This document shows, piece after piece, positions 34,336 to 46,829 of a stretch of DNA of 64,000 nt. The DNA is taken from contig NDFF03000158.1 of NCBI GenBank assembly GCA_002150815.3, forward strand, positions 1-64,000, given 5' to 3'. The notes under the pieces are model-generated. The model was not told the origin of the DNA, did no database searches, and was given only the letters and a program-made list of their open reading frames with translations. This DNA comes from Grammothele lineata. Lineage: Eukaryota; Basidiomycota; Agaricomycetes; Polyporales; Polyporaceae. The translations under genes and the position numbers were made by a program. How positions within the stretch are numbered: position 1 is the stretch's first letter; every line of letters begins with the position of its first letter.

Positions 34336-35680
34336 CTCGTGACCGGTGCCCATGGATAATTGCGAACATGCCCCTGGCGAGCATGTCGGTAGAAACACCG
34401 GAAAGGGTGGTCTTGCCGTGCTTCCCAGCAGCGTCCATGTTAACTGGACGTGAGCCACTGGGAGCACTAGAGCTTGATATGCGGTCCGGTAGCTGTGTAC
34501 GCTATATGAATACGCTTGATCAACACGATGTACATGATATTAAATTCTGTAGTAGGGAGATGAACCCGCGAACCTGCGACTGCTTATACTTCGTCGCACA
34601 GCCTAACTAGGCTTCTATGTGTCCTCGATCAATCTCGAGGCTTAACAGCAGCGATGATCAAAGGATGGGGCTGCATTGAAGCTCCTGACACCTGGTTGAC
34701 AGCGCTGAGAATTCGAATAAAGACGTCCTCCTCGAAACGCGATCACGTGAATTGTGCGTGAGGTTTCTGGGGTTGCAGGCGCTTAGTTGAGTTTTGCGAC
34801 CATCGCAGCATGCCGCACGTCGTGCGCCATCGACTTTACGTTGCTGTCAGCGTGAACGCCGTCTCCCCATCTGGCGTCCGTTTGTTCTTCGGTGAGCATC
34901 AGATATCTGTACATGTGGATATCCGCCGCGACACGGAGTTGTATGAAATCAGGAAGTTACGAATAGCTGACTCATATGGCAACAGTGCAGGCAAATGCGT
35001 GGCATTATTCGAGACGGGGAATAAAGACTTTTGGAAGGTCTAGACCCCAGTAGAACACCTGGAAGCCTCGCATGAGCTTGATTTGGCTGCTGGGGCAGCC
35101 AGCAGCGAACGACGGCGCGAGGTCGGGCGCGGCTATTCAGGAGCTCCTTTGCCGAGCACGGAAGAATTTGGGCTGTGAGAACGGCTGCGATTCAAAGCAT
35201 CTCAACCTCCGACGCCCATGGTGCTGGTACCTATTGGCCGCCTCGGTTGATCAGCTTCTTTCACGGAGTAAATTTGGTAAGTCGAAGCCGCGACCACCTT
35301 CTCGTGTTTTCGTACTTGACGCTGGTTCACAGGCGTTTGCGAATTGGCCGCGAGGTCCTCGCGGAAGTCATTTTCCTAGCACGCGAGACCGCAATGCGCG
35401 TCATTAATGCGGGCATAGCCCACATCTAACGATTCGACACACTGGGCATCGGGGAGTTCCACTATGCCGCAGGAAGAGTGGTGCATCGCCTGCGGTGCAG
35501 CAATGAGATGAGAAAGGTGATACTGGCGCGAGAACCGGTGTCGGCGACGCGGGAAACCGCCGCCGTCGGGGCATTGCGCAACTTTATCCGCCATGCTTCG
35601 TGGATGACGAGAGTACATAGATGGCTGGATCTTTTAGACGGCTCGAAAGGCGCGCTCCCTCCCGCCCCCTCGCACTCACG
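34336..35680. other. Spacer between the two DUF6534 genes
   Basis: Frames at 34810-35043 and 35072-35407 are motif-free and probably chance. No copy of either neighbour's exons was seen in it. Confidence 0.45.
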
Positions 35681-37963
35681 ATGTCGACCCCACCCCTACC
35701 TCCACAGCTTGCCGCTATTCTGGTGACATGGATGCCGTTCGAACAAGTCCTGGGGGCGTTCTTGGTCGAGACGTCCATTGGGCTCATGTACGTCTACTAT
35801 GATCATCGTCCTCCATTGAGCGTCGAGACTCACTCCCGGCCCGACAGTTTGTTCGGTCTCGGCTTGCATCAGGTGTATCGGTACTGCAGATTATACCCCT
35901 CCGACTCTGTATTTATTCGACTTCTGGTGCGTTCCGCTTGATGTTTGCTATAAGCCTATTGTTCACCGGGTTCTAGGTCGGTGCTGTGACGTGAGAACAT
36001 TCCGCTGCGATCGCTATAGCCGTTTCCATCACGCTAAGAGAGGAATCCACAGGACACTGGAGACCATGCACACCATCTTCACTATGCATGCAACGTGAGT
36101 GGGAGTTAGTCGCCGGCCTACCAAGTAATGACCAACCTCTCGTTAGACACTTCGTCTTGGTCGCAAACTACGGGAACCCTGCAGGGATAGCAGGAAGCGT
36201 ATGGTGTGTGAACTGAGTTTCCGATAATCAACTGTGATGTACCGATCTAAATATTTTTCAGGTCACTGAATGTAAGTGGCTTTGCGCCTTCTCACTAAGC
36301 TCGCATGGACTAAGACATGTATCCAAAGCTCATGCCGCCCTTCATAGTGAGTACGGACTATAAATCGCTCTATCTTGGGTCACTCATCGCTAGCCACTTG
36401 AAGGGCCTCATCACGCTCATTGTACAAATGTGAGCGATCGACGAATCTTCTTGGAACTTCGCTGATCATTGTTCAGGTTCTTCGCGCGACGCGTATATCT
36501 TCGTGAGTCGACATCACCCGTGCCCATGTATCTCACTCAACACTCATCTCGTAGTCGGGGGTGTATACCGCGCTGTCGTTGCCTTCGCAGTGAGTTTTCC
36601 CCCACATGTCGTCAGCTTGAATATACTCACTATCTTTCACAGATGCTTTTCATAGTCGCAGAGCTCGGTGCGTAAAACCGCGAATATCTCGCTACAACAC
36701 CTCTAACAATTCATCCCGACCGATCCAGCTTTCGCGATAGGTAAGAGCTTCGTCGGCATAGTCAAAGACATACCGTTGATGTTCTTCTGTGCAGCGACGG
36801 CAGTCTCAGCGTACGTGGAACGACTCGTTATGTGGGCTTTGGTCATTGACTCACTATTTGGCCTTCCACAGCTTTGGTGCTGTCAAGTCACACTTCACAT
36901 TCTTTACCGTAAGCGTCTGACCGTTCTATGGTGGCGAAGGTGCTAACGTGTCTCGTTAGGAAACCACCCCCCTCACCTTCGGCGCGGCTTTCGTTGCCGA
37001 CGTATTATTCACATCAGCACTGTTCGTTGTCCTTCGGCGAAGTCGTACTGGTCCTACAAGGCAAGCACCTATCGGACTGCGCCCACTTATGCCGCGCATA
37101 CCAACGAATGTTTGTGGTAACGACAGCATCATCGACATGCTGTCAGCTTACATCGTCAATACGGGTGCGTGTCTCGACCCATTCTATTTCATCGTGTGCT
37201 GATGTCTGACACAACCTATCAGGCTTGCTTCACTGGTAAGGATGGCTGAAGGGGTGAAGAACTACCTTCGCTGATACCTGCATCCATACATAGCTTGTTC
37301 AACTTAATGGCTCTCCTCTTGGTAAGACTACTGTCAACATGTCGCTGTAGATCACCACAATTGATCCGACGTCTTAGGTTGCCACGAGCCCAACGCACTC
37401 AAATGCCTATAGCTTCCTGAGCATCATTTCTGCACGATGTGCGTCATTACTTCTTACACAGTCGTTACTCCTAGCTGACCCCTGCACGTTCTATTACCTC
37501 AGTATATGGAAACACCCTTCTCGCAGTGTACGTCCAACCCGCGATCGTCTATTTTCTCTAAGTGCCGTGATATAACATAGAACCCGCACGCAGGCTCAAT
37601 TCCCGTTGCGTCAACCCCGCGGGACACATCGAAGTCATCGAGGCCGGCGGTGTGTACTCTATGAACGTTATCGCGCGTGCAGACCGGCGTGCCGCTGCGG
37701 AACTATGGCACGTCCCGCAGGTGCGTCCACTTCTATTCCAAGCTTCCCGTCCGGACACCCGCTCTATTCCCCATGCGAACGCGTGCCGGATACGCCTCGA
37801 GCCGGAGCGGGTACTAAGAACCGAGTTTTTGCAGATCCCGGAATCGGAACCGGAGATTACGATCAAGGTCACGACGGAGCGCGGCGAGTGGGAGCGGGGC
37901 GGGAAGGCGGCGCGAGCGGAGAGAAGGATGGGGGAGGAATCGTCGATCGCCTCGAGCGTGTAG
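35681..37963 (+). CDS. DUF6534-family multi-pass membrane protein, copy 2
   Basis: It is the same family as the upstream gene, in the same orientation and almost the same genomic length (2,283 versus 2,284 bases). The first exon, 35681-35787, ends in EQVLGAFLVETSIGL. The second, from 35848, reads LFGLGLHQVYRYCRLYPS. Later exons give LETMHTIFTMHAT, MFFARRVYL and LNSRCVNPAGHIEVIE. It ends RRMGEESSIASSV with TAG at 37961-37963. Intron positions follow those of copy 1 wherever I compared them. The N-terminus is shorter by about 15 residues and the C-terminal tail differs (basic and acidic here). This points to an older tandem duplication with both copies still open. Confidence 0.8.
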
Positions 37964-40900
37964 GGAGCCGTGGGCGGAGATGAGCCACGGTGTTGCGGAG
38001 GTAGAAGAGGAAGAGAAGGAGAAAAGAAGAAGGATGTCCTTTTAACTTACTATGGAGTTGCGCTCCGGTAGCGCCGAGGCAGATCGAGAACATGTATATG
38101 GATGCATGATATACGGCGCATTACGAGCGAAGCAAAAATGTCTGAGATAGTGAGGCCTATAGCCTACCTATCTACCAGCGTGTCCATTCCAGCGTCGCGC
38201 GGCAGACAGAACTGGTACACCTACACACCCCCAGAACCTTCCCAAACTCCGGGTCTTTCGCAATATCAACTCGTGACCTCGTCGTGCAGTTACGAGGGTA
38301 GTGGGATCCGCAGGTAAAGTTAAACTCCACTACGCCCAATGAACAGAGCGCTCGCATAAGAACAGCCCGGGCACATATATATAGATCATTCGCGCGATAG
38401 GTGTACAAGAAGGCGTGTTCGTGCCTACAGAGACCGGTGCAGAGACGCAGTTCACAATCTAACACAGGTGATCTTCCTGTCTTGCTTACTCGTCGCGCGA
38501 ACTATGTAAGTTACCGGTACCCATGACGGTCACATGCGGTGGCGACGTATTAATTTCTGGATTCGAATGACGGCATCAATCACCTATAACGGATACGTGG
38601 TAGAGACAGACAGACCGTGCTTAGTATAGTTGCATTGAGTGGCTATTCTGGAGCGACCGCAATATCAATGACAGCCTTTTAGCACGCGCTAAAACGAAAC
38701 GAAGATGTCATGAGCCCGGACAGATTCTGCCACCCACGTTTTACCGACATCTATAAGGTCAGATCGAAGCTATTAGCATTCGCGGAAAGCCGTAAGATGG
38801 CAACATCAAAGTCCAATGTACGTGGCTTCTGCTGCTGTGTACACCACCATCTCAGGTTGGATGTGGGAGATGGCAACGGGAAATTTGTAGTGCTTGACGC
38901 GCTGCGATCCGCCTCAATATCTCCCACGTTGAAACGTTGAATTTTGAGCGCCTGGTTGCAGCCTGACAGAGCTATTTACAATGGCGCAACTGGAACTTCG
39001 AGGAAAGACCTCCCTCTTGCGTGCTTTCTACTACATAGGTAGCAGCTGAGAGCATGTTTTGAGGCACAGGCACCATTTGCGGCCTCTTTACCAAGAGAAA
39101 GAGACTAGGTGCTGCCCATTACAGCCGCAGGCCGCGGTTAATCGCGTGAGACTGACCAGAGGAGCGGTCATTCACTCACCTAGGTAGCCATCAAGAAGCT
39201 AGTGATTGAGTGCGCTTTTGCCCACATACGCGAATGTGCCGATGCAATATCTACCGTTGAACACGAATACCCAAACCACATCGCCAGTAGTGAAGGCTGC
39301 GATCTCGGATCTGGCAGGCAAGATATTGGCAGCTCTACCTACAGTCGGAGGCATAGAATGAGTGACCGGGTCAGTCCAATTATCGTGCTGCAAGCTCACC
39401 TCAAGTCACATCAGCTCACGGTCACATCAGCGCGCGAGGAAACCGCCCAGACTGACGGCGTTGAATAGACGCGTGCACTTTCATCCGATCCCGAGATTTC
39501 AGATGATGAATTTAATGCCCATCGGCGTTCAGCGCTGGACATTCAACATCAAGGTACGTCTTCATCCCCAGTTGAGATCCTGAACAATTGAAGGGGGCTC
39601 CTAAGCTGTGCATGTACGAAGTGGCAGATTCAAATTCCTGGGGCGACTGAGCGCTGGGGTAGCGCCATTCCCCATACACCCTGGGCCGCCATCAGCTCAG
39701 AAAATTGAGGCGCATCAAAGAACATGCACTCACCTCCATCGGAGTGTAGCGAAACATGCGCCGGGTGGACGAGAAGACTCCGTGTAGGAGATCGTAATCG
39801 GGCAATTCGGCCGTCGCCCTTGAAGTCGTAGTCGGATCGTTGTTCAGTCACAGCGCTAGAGTAGAGTAAGAGTAGAAATCGTTGCAGTGGCTGAAGCGAC
39901 AAACAAAGGGACGACGCAGGAGGCACGGGAGACGGATATGTGGCAGCGGCACGAACCTCTCTTGAGGCACTGCGATGCCGCGTGGTAGTGCGTGGTAGTA
40001 CTCGCGCGCCACCAAATATCGCGCGTGAGAACCCCCGGCGGGCCGTATTCCCGCCCTATCCTCGCCGCCCGCCCGAAGGCTGCAGCGCCGTCCAATGCGC
40101 CCGTCCGCGTTAGCCTCGCCGCCCGCCTCGCCTTCCCATACGCCGCCCACAACGCGCGCAGCGTTTCCTCGTTTCTCGCGGCCACAGCGGGCTTTGTCAG
40201 AGTCCCAGCACCGCCCCTAGCGTCGTCGGACACGGGGTGGAGCGGCAGGGGGGCGTGCGGTGACGCTAGTGTGTCTGGGAGGCCCGGGCGCAGCGAGTGG
40301 TACGTCAGGCGTATTGGCTCGTGGGTTGGGTGGGAGGTCGGCAAGGTCGTCCGCGTGGGAGGTGGTTGGCGGTAGATGAAAACTGCGCGGACGCCTCGAG
40401 CGTTGAAGGGGATTAAATTTTGAGAGGTAGTCCTATGCCGTCATTGAATGTTGAGGACGCCTTGCGCGAAACCTGAAATTCGTTGATTGCAAAGATCGCG
40501 AGCTGCTACGAATGTGCAAGTCCCATCATTTTACGGAGGCCTCAAAAGACTCGATGGGCCGTACGGGGATTGATCTAGGACATAGAGCGTCCGGGAAGAC
40601 CGCGAGCTGTGCTAGAGGTCGCTTGCAGACGTGCTCCATCCCCGAATTCTGTGCATGTCCTTCCCGTGCTCAGCTGCGCCGGGGGCCGGCAGCGAGGCGT
40701 CTTCTGCGCGGCATGAAGACTCGTGGAAAGGGGGACGGTAAAGACCGTGTCGTACGACGGACCTAACTACTGCTCCGCCGCAAGAACTCCAGGAATCGCC
40801 GCACCGGGGACAATCTGGGAACGTGGATTGAGCTCTTCGATCTTCTTCAATTCTAGTCGAAGGTCAGTTGAGGCCCCCGCGGGAGGGGACGGGATGTGTT

Positions 40901-41678
40901 GGAGGATTTGAGTTGAGCCGCCATAGTGTTAAGCCCGACAGCTATGTTTGGTGAGACAGGGGCCAGCCCACCGAAAGGCCGGTGCTTGTCCGACAGACGA
41001 CAAGTGGAAGACAAGATCAACAAATCCCCGACAAGGCACGTTGTGTCCCGTCCACGTGGCGTGTTCCACGTACGGAAATTGAAGCGCCCGTGACCTGACA
41101 GCAACCACGACGACTCCGGTTGGCGACTCGCTCGGAGCTTGTAGCGATCTTGAGTCTGTTTTTAATCTCCATTCGGATCTCTACCAAAACAAGATGCTTT
41201 GCCTTCTACACGGCCTTGAACTGTGAGCAGCGTCGTTGATGCCGCCAGAACGGCTGTAAAAACTGACAGGATATCTCAGGAAGTGATTGGACCATCACGT
41301 CGCGCTTGGCCCTGCTTGCGCCCCGCAGCGCAACGTTCGCCTCACGAGGCGCATCGTGAGTGCAGAAGGGCGGACGGCCGTCGTCGCGGCGCGTTCTGGT
41401 GCGCCGTGACTCCGGCTCGAGACAGGACGCTGTCATAATTCCGAATTGGACGCCATGCCGTGAGAGCACAGCTCCGAAGCCTTGGGCTCCGTTCCATCCT
41501 CGCCCGAGCTTCTTTCCCCCCCTTACGCCTCCGACCCGCCCCATTGGCTCCCTATAATCGCGCACCGGATACCTCCCTATGATCTCCAGCCGCCCGCTGT
41601 TTCACGGCACGCGTTTGTTCGACACCGCTCGCGGCCCTCGTTCCGTCTGTCACGCTCGCCGCCTTCTCACACAAGTCG
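37964..41678. other. Gene-poor stretch of 3.7 kb
   Basis: There is no recognisable gene apart from a weak minus-strand frame at 39856-40344, listed separately. From about 41480 the sequence turns strongly pyrimidine-rich toward the cupredoxin-like gene. Confidence 0.45.
39856..40344 (-). CDS. Possible hypothetical protein, no ATG found
   Basis: An open frame on the minus strand carries a protein-like segment, AARNEETLRALWAAYGKARR, and remains open upstream to about 40410 without a clear ATG, so it would need an upstream exon. It is GC-rich and Ala/Arg-rich, as random frames in this DNA often are. I do not recognise it. Confidence 0.2.
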   Translation of the reverse strand: MPTSHPTHEPIRLTYHSLRPGLPDTLASPHAPLPLHPVSDDARGGAGTLTKPAVAARNEETLRALWAAYGKARRAARLTRTGALDGAAAFGRAARIGREYGPPGVLTRDIWWRASTTTHYHAASQCLKRGSCRCHISVSRASCVVPLFVASATATISTLTLL

Positions 41679-41684
41679 TATAAA
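41679..41684 (+). promoter_or_regulatory. TATA box of the cupredoxin-like gene
   Basis: TATAAA lies 133 bases before the start codon at 41817, followed by a long CT-rich tract. This is the usual arrangement for a strongly expressed basidiomycete gene. Confidence 0.5.
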
Positions 41685-41816
41685 GTCTGGCATGCCGCCT
41701 GCCCCCCATTTCCCCTCACCTCCAGTTCTCTTCTCTTCCTCCCCCCGGGTCTTACTTTAGCTTAGCGCGTATAGTCCCCTTTCGCCCTTTCGTCTACGCC
41801 TCTCCGTTTATTCAAA

Positions 41817-42727
41817 ATGCGCGCTGCTACCGCCATCACCACTCTCGCCCTCGCGGCCGCTGCCATGGCCCAGAACCAGACCGTAAGCATACCAATATTT
41901 CTTCTCTCAACGAGGGTCATGCTCACCATGCCCCGTCGCGTTCTACAGGTCAATGTCGGTTCGGCCAACGGCAAGATGGCGCTCGTCTTCGACCCCCCCT
42001 CGATCAACGCGACCGCCGGCTCGGTGATCACCTTCGTCTTCAACGGCCTCCCGGGGAACCACACCGTCGCGCAGTCTTCGTTCGCCTCGCCCTGCACGCC
42101 TCTCCAGAACGGCTTCGACTCTGGCTTCGTCTTCACCCAGAACGGCACCGGTCCTTTCCAGACGTTCAACCTGACCGTCACGGACGAGTCCAAGCGTGAG
42201 TGTTCTTTCTTAGCTTGTAAGGCTCCTGTTGCAGGTCGGCTCAACTTCTGGCAGCGATCTGGTTCTACTGCTCGCAGACGACCCCCCTCACCCACTGCGA
42301 CGCTGGTATGGTTGGGTGAGTACCTCCATCTCTTCATGCTCCCCACATCTCTTTTCTATCTCTTTGTGTAGTGTTTGAGACGTGCTGACCTCTCGCCCAC
42401 AGTGCCATCAACGCCGACAAGGGTACTAACACCTCCTTCGACGCCTTCCAGTCGGCCGCCAAGGCCGTCGCCTCCACCGCGATCGGCCAGCCCACGCCCG
42501 CGGTCGCCGGTGTCGGCGCGTCCGCGACGGCGACCTTCCCCGCCTCGCTCGCGCAGAAGTTCTCCGCCGAGGCGGGCTCCTCGACCAGCAGCGGCTCCGG
42601 CTCGGGCACGAGCTCGAGCTCCGGCGCGGGGGCCACCACCACCGGCGGCTCCTCGGGCGCGGCGTCGGCTGGCGTCAGCGGCTTCGTCGCGCTCGTCGCG
42701 GCCGCGTTCGGCGTCACGCTCCTCTGA
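41817..42727 (+). CDS. Cupredoxin-like secreted protein with GPI-type end
   Basis: Four exons, 41817-41882, 41949-42195, 42255-42315 and 42403-42727, give 232 residues. A signal peptide (MRAATAITTLALAAAAMAQ) is followed by one cupredoxin domain. Its likely copper ligands are the His of GLPGNHTVAQSSF, the Cys of IWFYCSQTTP and the His and downstream Met of LTHCDAGMV. Then come a Ser/Gly/Thr-rich linker and a hydrophobic end, GFVALVAAAFGVTLL, of GPI type. Proteins of this kind are abundant in fungal cell walls and are often called extracellular serine-rich proteins. All four ligand positions appear intact, so a blue-copper site is possible. No oxidase domain is present. N-glycosylation sites (NAT, NHT, NGT, NLT) lie in the domain. 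Confidence 0.85.
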
Positions 42728-44996
42728 GCGGGGTGGTGATTGGGTTGGGTTCCGAGCTACGAGATACCTTCCATGCTTAGATGGACTGGACGAGGACGCG
42801 ATGACGGGGACCCTCCTTACGATACCTTCGCGAGCGAGTGCTTGGTCGCCGCCACTAGTACTAGTACTGTTTATTACTCGGTGCGGATGTCCTGAGCGCG
42901 GACGGGGGAAAAGGAATGAACGATAGGTTCGAAAACTCTATTTCCTGCTGTGTGTACCGTGGGTAGGGCAACCAGCACTGTCCCGCAATACGTCCGCCCG
43001 CTGTCCAGCCTTGCGAAGACGGCAACGAGGGGATATTTACGGCGCTGATCTCAGTTCGGGATCTCCAGCTCTATAATGGAGCGCCCCCACGGGGAAGTCG
43101 GGCAGCCTTTTGCCTTCTTCGGGGATAGGAGGCCCGGGGAAAGGGAAGCGGAATATATGGAGAACGTGATGGTCGCTACCGCGGACAGATGCTCGAGCAG
43201 CGAGTCTATCCATCTCCGCGTCGCCCTGTACCCGGAACGCCCAGCATGGGCGTGCCCCCGCCCTGCGCCCACAGCGTTGTTGACGAGCAATACAGCTTCT
43301 GAACGGGCGCGTGCTATCCGCGCGGCTTTGAGCCATTTCTGCTGCCTCTCAGAATCCACATCGCGCTCTGGACCATCATGGGCTTGGTGACCACTGACAC
43401 GACGTCGACGGACACCGCTCGCGAGTCGTAACGCCCTAGCACGCCATTCACATTCACAGAACCCACCCACCCGCTGCGAGGAATTGCGGAAGCTTTAACG
43501 GACCGTTCGAACGTGTTCAACGGGGCGCGGACGGCGACCATCAGTCCACGGCGCGGTCCAGTCTGACAGATGTGGTTGGGCTATGGGCGTACGTAAGTCA
43601 CCGGGACTTGTGCGCGGGCCTGGCGCGCTGGGCTTCCTCCGGAGGAAGCCAGGCTGGGCATCGTGCGTCGCGCGCGCTGCAGTAATGCCTCGGAGTGATG
43701 GTCATCATGAGATAGAGTTCAACTTGTGAGTCTACTAGGGCATGGCATCTCTGACCGGCGTTGATTTACTGCAAATTCTTGGGGAACCCGGCGGGCTGAG
43801 GCAGAGCAGTGGACGCAATCGCCAGCCCACAGGAGTCGCTATGCTGTCCTTACCATCGCAGGTTTCGAACTCTACGCACCCTCACTCCCGCCACAGGCAC
43901 GAGACACTCGCTCGAGCGCTGCGCAGTGCGTGCCGCTGCCCTCGCCCCGCCTGATCGATCTCTCCGTGAGAGGGGATTTGTGACAGGACGCGCGCCAGCC
44001 ATGCCGGTTCAAGTTGGGCGAATCGGACGTCAAGACACCAGGAACGGAATAGCGCGCTCGGAAAGTCAAGATCATACAGCCAGTGTCATTCCTTAGGAAC
44101 TTCAACCACAGAACAGGGGGAAGCGAATAGTGACGCTAACCACGCATGCCACCCATCTATCCGCGAACCGTATGCGCCATGTGCGAGGCACGAATGAAGC
44201 CAGGTCGATCGACCACTTGACCCGCCGGACATGCAGAGGAGACAGCCTCTTACAGCGTATGGCGCGCCGCGCGGCCACGTGCGGATGCGCCCGCGCCCGC
44301 GCCATGCGTCGAGTAGAAACTTTTGTACTTTGAAGATCCAAAGTTGTGCGTGGCCCGCGCGCGTCCAACGCGCCCCGCGGCATTGAGCTAGATCGCCGTC
44401 GCGGATAGAGCAAACGCAGTGGCGGAAGCGTACGAGGTGAGCCGGACACTGGCATGGTGGGAAGGGAGAACGTCAAGGAGGCTGCGGCGCCATGATATTT
44501 GAAGGGTGGGATTGACGTGGGAGCAATGTGGACGGGGCCCGTCGCGGCGTGGGCGTAGATGGTACGGAGAGACGTCGTCGCGGAGCTCCCGGCTTCAACG
44601 GGACTTGCGGCCGGTATGGTGGGAGGATGGACGGAGGTGCACGCGGTCAACACGTGCCGCCGGGGACTTGGATCCGCCATAGGAGGTTGCATGCATGAGT
44701 TTTGGGTGCTACCTGAGAGTCAATGGGCAGGAAAAGGGGTAGGGGCAGGACTATGATACGCTTTGAGGTGTTGGTAGTAGTAGAGATGCTACATGGTAGG
44801 TAACGAGGCTTCAGAGCAAGGTTGATGGCAGAGTAAAAAATGGCAAATTTTGCGTCCGACCGGTAGCAGCTATTATGAACACTTAGTCACAACACACCGG
44901 AACAAGGTGAGAACAATTCACGTACGAAAGACTCGTCAACAAACGACCCCCGAGCGTTCCGTTCACCCTCAAGCGAACGGAACATGGAATTCGGCT
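42728..44996. other. Gene-poor stretch
   Basis: Minus-strand frames at 43051-43470 and 44102-44692 are long but Arg/Pro/Ser-biased and motif-free; I do not call them. A short CTAGTACTAGTACT run sits near 42857. Confidence 0.4.
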
Positions 44997-46829
44997 TCAA
45001 GGGCGCGCGTACCCGATCCCGAGGAGCCCGCGCGAGCGGCCCGGCGTAGGCGCGCGCATCCCGCGGAGCTCGTGCATCTCGACGTCGCTCAGCTGCGGGC
45101 GCTTGTGCATGTCCGCGACGCCCAGCGCCGAGCCCCACGACGTCGTGGGCGAGCAGTGTACGGGCGAGTCGATTCGCGATGGAATGGCATGAGAGAGGGA
45201 GGCGAAGGGTGAGGAGGGGGCGTAAAGTGCTGGGGCTGAGATGGTACCGGACTGCTCCTCGCGGGCGTACTCCTTGATGTTTAGACAGAGGCGGCTGCTG
45301 AGGACGCAGCCTAGTGCTTGGGCGAAGCCAATGGGGATCTCGACTTGGGCGGACTAGAATGGGTATAGCGGTATGAGTGTGTGGCATGCGCAAGCTGCGA
45401 GGGACGTACTGGGCTGAGCAGGAAGATGATGGCGTTGGTGAGGTAGGTCGCGAAGATGCTAGGATGCCAGGAACGGTTAGTATGCCGTCGAGACACTGAG
45501 AGGGAGGAGGAAGAACGTACACGACAAAAAAGAAAAGCGAGTCACGAACAAGGATCTCGATAAGCTGTAGACCCGTCCGCAGCCGCATGTTGCCAGTCCG
45601 ACGGAACGTCTTCCAGCCCCGATAAAGCGCGAAGGCGAGGTAAACGCTCTCAGAGACGAGCATCGGTACCCAGAATGCGAAGAAGTAGTTCGGGATCCCT
45701 GTCGGCACGCATATAGTCCCGCCGTTCCCAACGGGGATCTGTACGGCGACAGCTGTCGGCGAGAAAAGTACTCAGCACGGAATTCGAAGAACCATAGACC
45801 ATTTCTATTGACGTACCTGTCATGACGGACAGACTGCGGCCCATAACATAGATCACTGCAGCGGATGTGCTCGCGAAAACGAAGGCCAAAATCGCGAGGA
45901 CGCGCTTATTGTGGAAATACATCGCGTACAGCCGCATAAGTAGGATCACTAGTGTGAAATTAGAGTGTGAGCTTATAGGTTGCGAGAATCGATGCCGCTT
46001 ACGCTCAGTGACAATGAAGTCGAATATACCAGTCGTTCCTTGCCATATCATCCACGACTGGCACCTGAGAGGAACTGTCGGTTAAGAAGTCGTGTGGCCA
46101 TTGTACACGGCTAATACATACACCTAAGGGAGATTGAGCACGAGAGAATTCTGCGGGGATGACACTACGCAGGCTTACCTTACTCGAGAAGGTCGTCGTA
46201 TTGAATAACACTACATGTCCCGGTTAGCCGTCGAACCCACATCGTCTAGATTCAAACGAACCAAAATTGTTGAAGCTGGGGAGAAGATCAGCATTCTGAA
46301 GGTAGGCCGAACACTCAGAAGGTCCTTACATTATAGGAACGAGAGCATAATATCGATTCTGCATCGGCCTACCTATCAGTGGCGGTACGTGGCGGAACAG
46401 GGGATCACGAACTTACCACCAGGAACAGAACCTTCCCCAAAGACCAATCTGCACGCTAGGGATAGAACGACGAATCAAGATGAACAACAAACCGCGAGAT
46501 GGGACCAGAGCCCTACCCAGATATGATGGATCTGTGTATGGATCCGTGGTGAGCGAATAGATGGCAAGTCAGATGACGGATGCACGCACCTCTTGTTCTA
46601 AAGTAAGCACTGCGACAAAGTACTTCAATATATAACATCAAACACGCGCATACAACTCACAGTGATCGAACAAGATGACGCAGGTATTGGCCACTACACC
46701 CGCTCATCTCAGCTAGGTCTTCCCCACTCTATAAATTGGATACTTACGTGCTGTGTACCGAATCTTTGTGACCGTCGGGAGCAGTTCGAGCAAATACTCT
46801 AGTTCGGCCTCGGCCGCGGAGATTGACAT
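44997..46829 (-). CDS. DUF6533-family multi-pass membrane protein
   Basis: The start at 46829 reads MSISAAEAELEYLLELLPTV. A short exon gives CVILFDH and the next TLEQE, which together form the DUF6533 N-terminal signature (a helix with a LxxYDHxLTLxxE-type phrase). Later exons give LVILLMRLYAMYFHNKRVLA, a FWVPMLVSESVYLAFALYRG helix and LIEILVRDSLFFFVVY. The last exon ends SRGLLGIGYARP with TGA at 44997-44999. About seven membrane segments and a soluble tail (MHKRPQLSDVEMHELRGMR) are expected. The family is widespread in mushroom-forming fungi and has no established role. Exon borders in the N-terminal third are approximate. Confidence 0.75.

Noticed and set aside
34546..34625. Minus-strand sequence with GCAGGTTCGCGGGTTC, resembling a tRNA 3' half or tRNA-derived element
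   Set aside because: The B-box is imperfect, the T-stem does not pair well and no A-box or acceptor stem could be placed.
44102..44692. 196-codon minus-strand frame
   Set aside because: Pro/Arg/Ser-biased composition, no motif and no supporting splice or promoter signals; typical of chance frames here.
46205..46275. GGGTTCGACGG-type B-box on the minus strand
   Set aside because: The flanks do not form a T-stem and it lies inside the introns of the DUF6533 gene.
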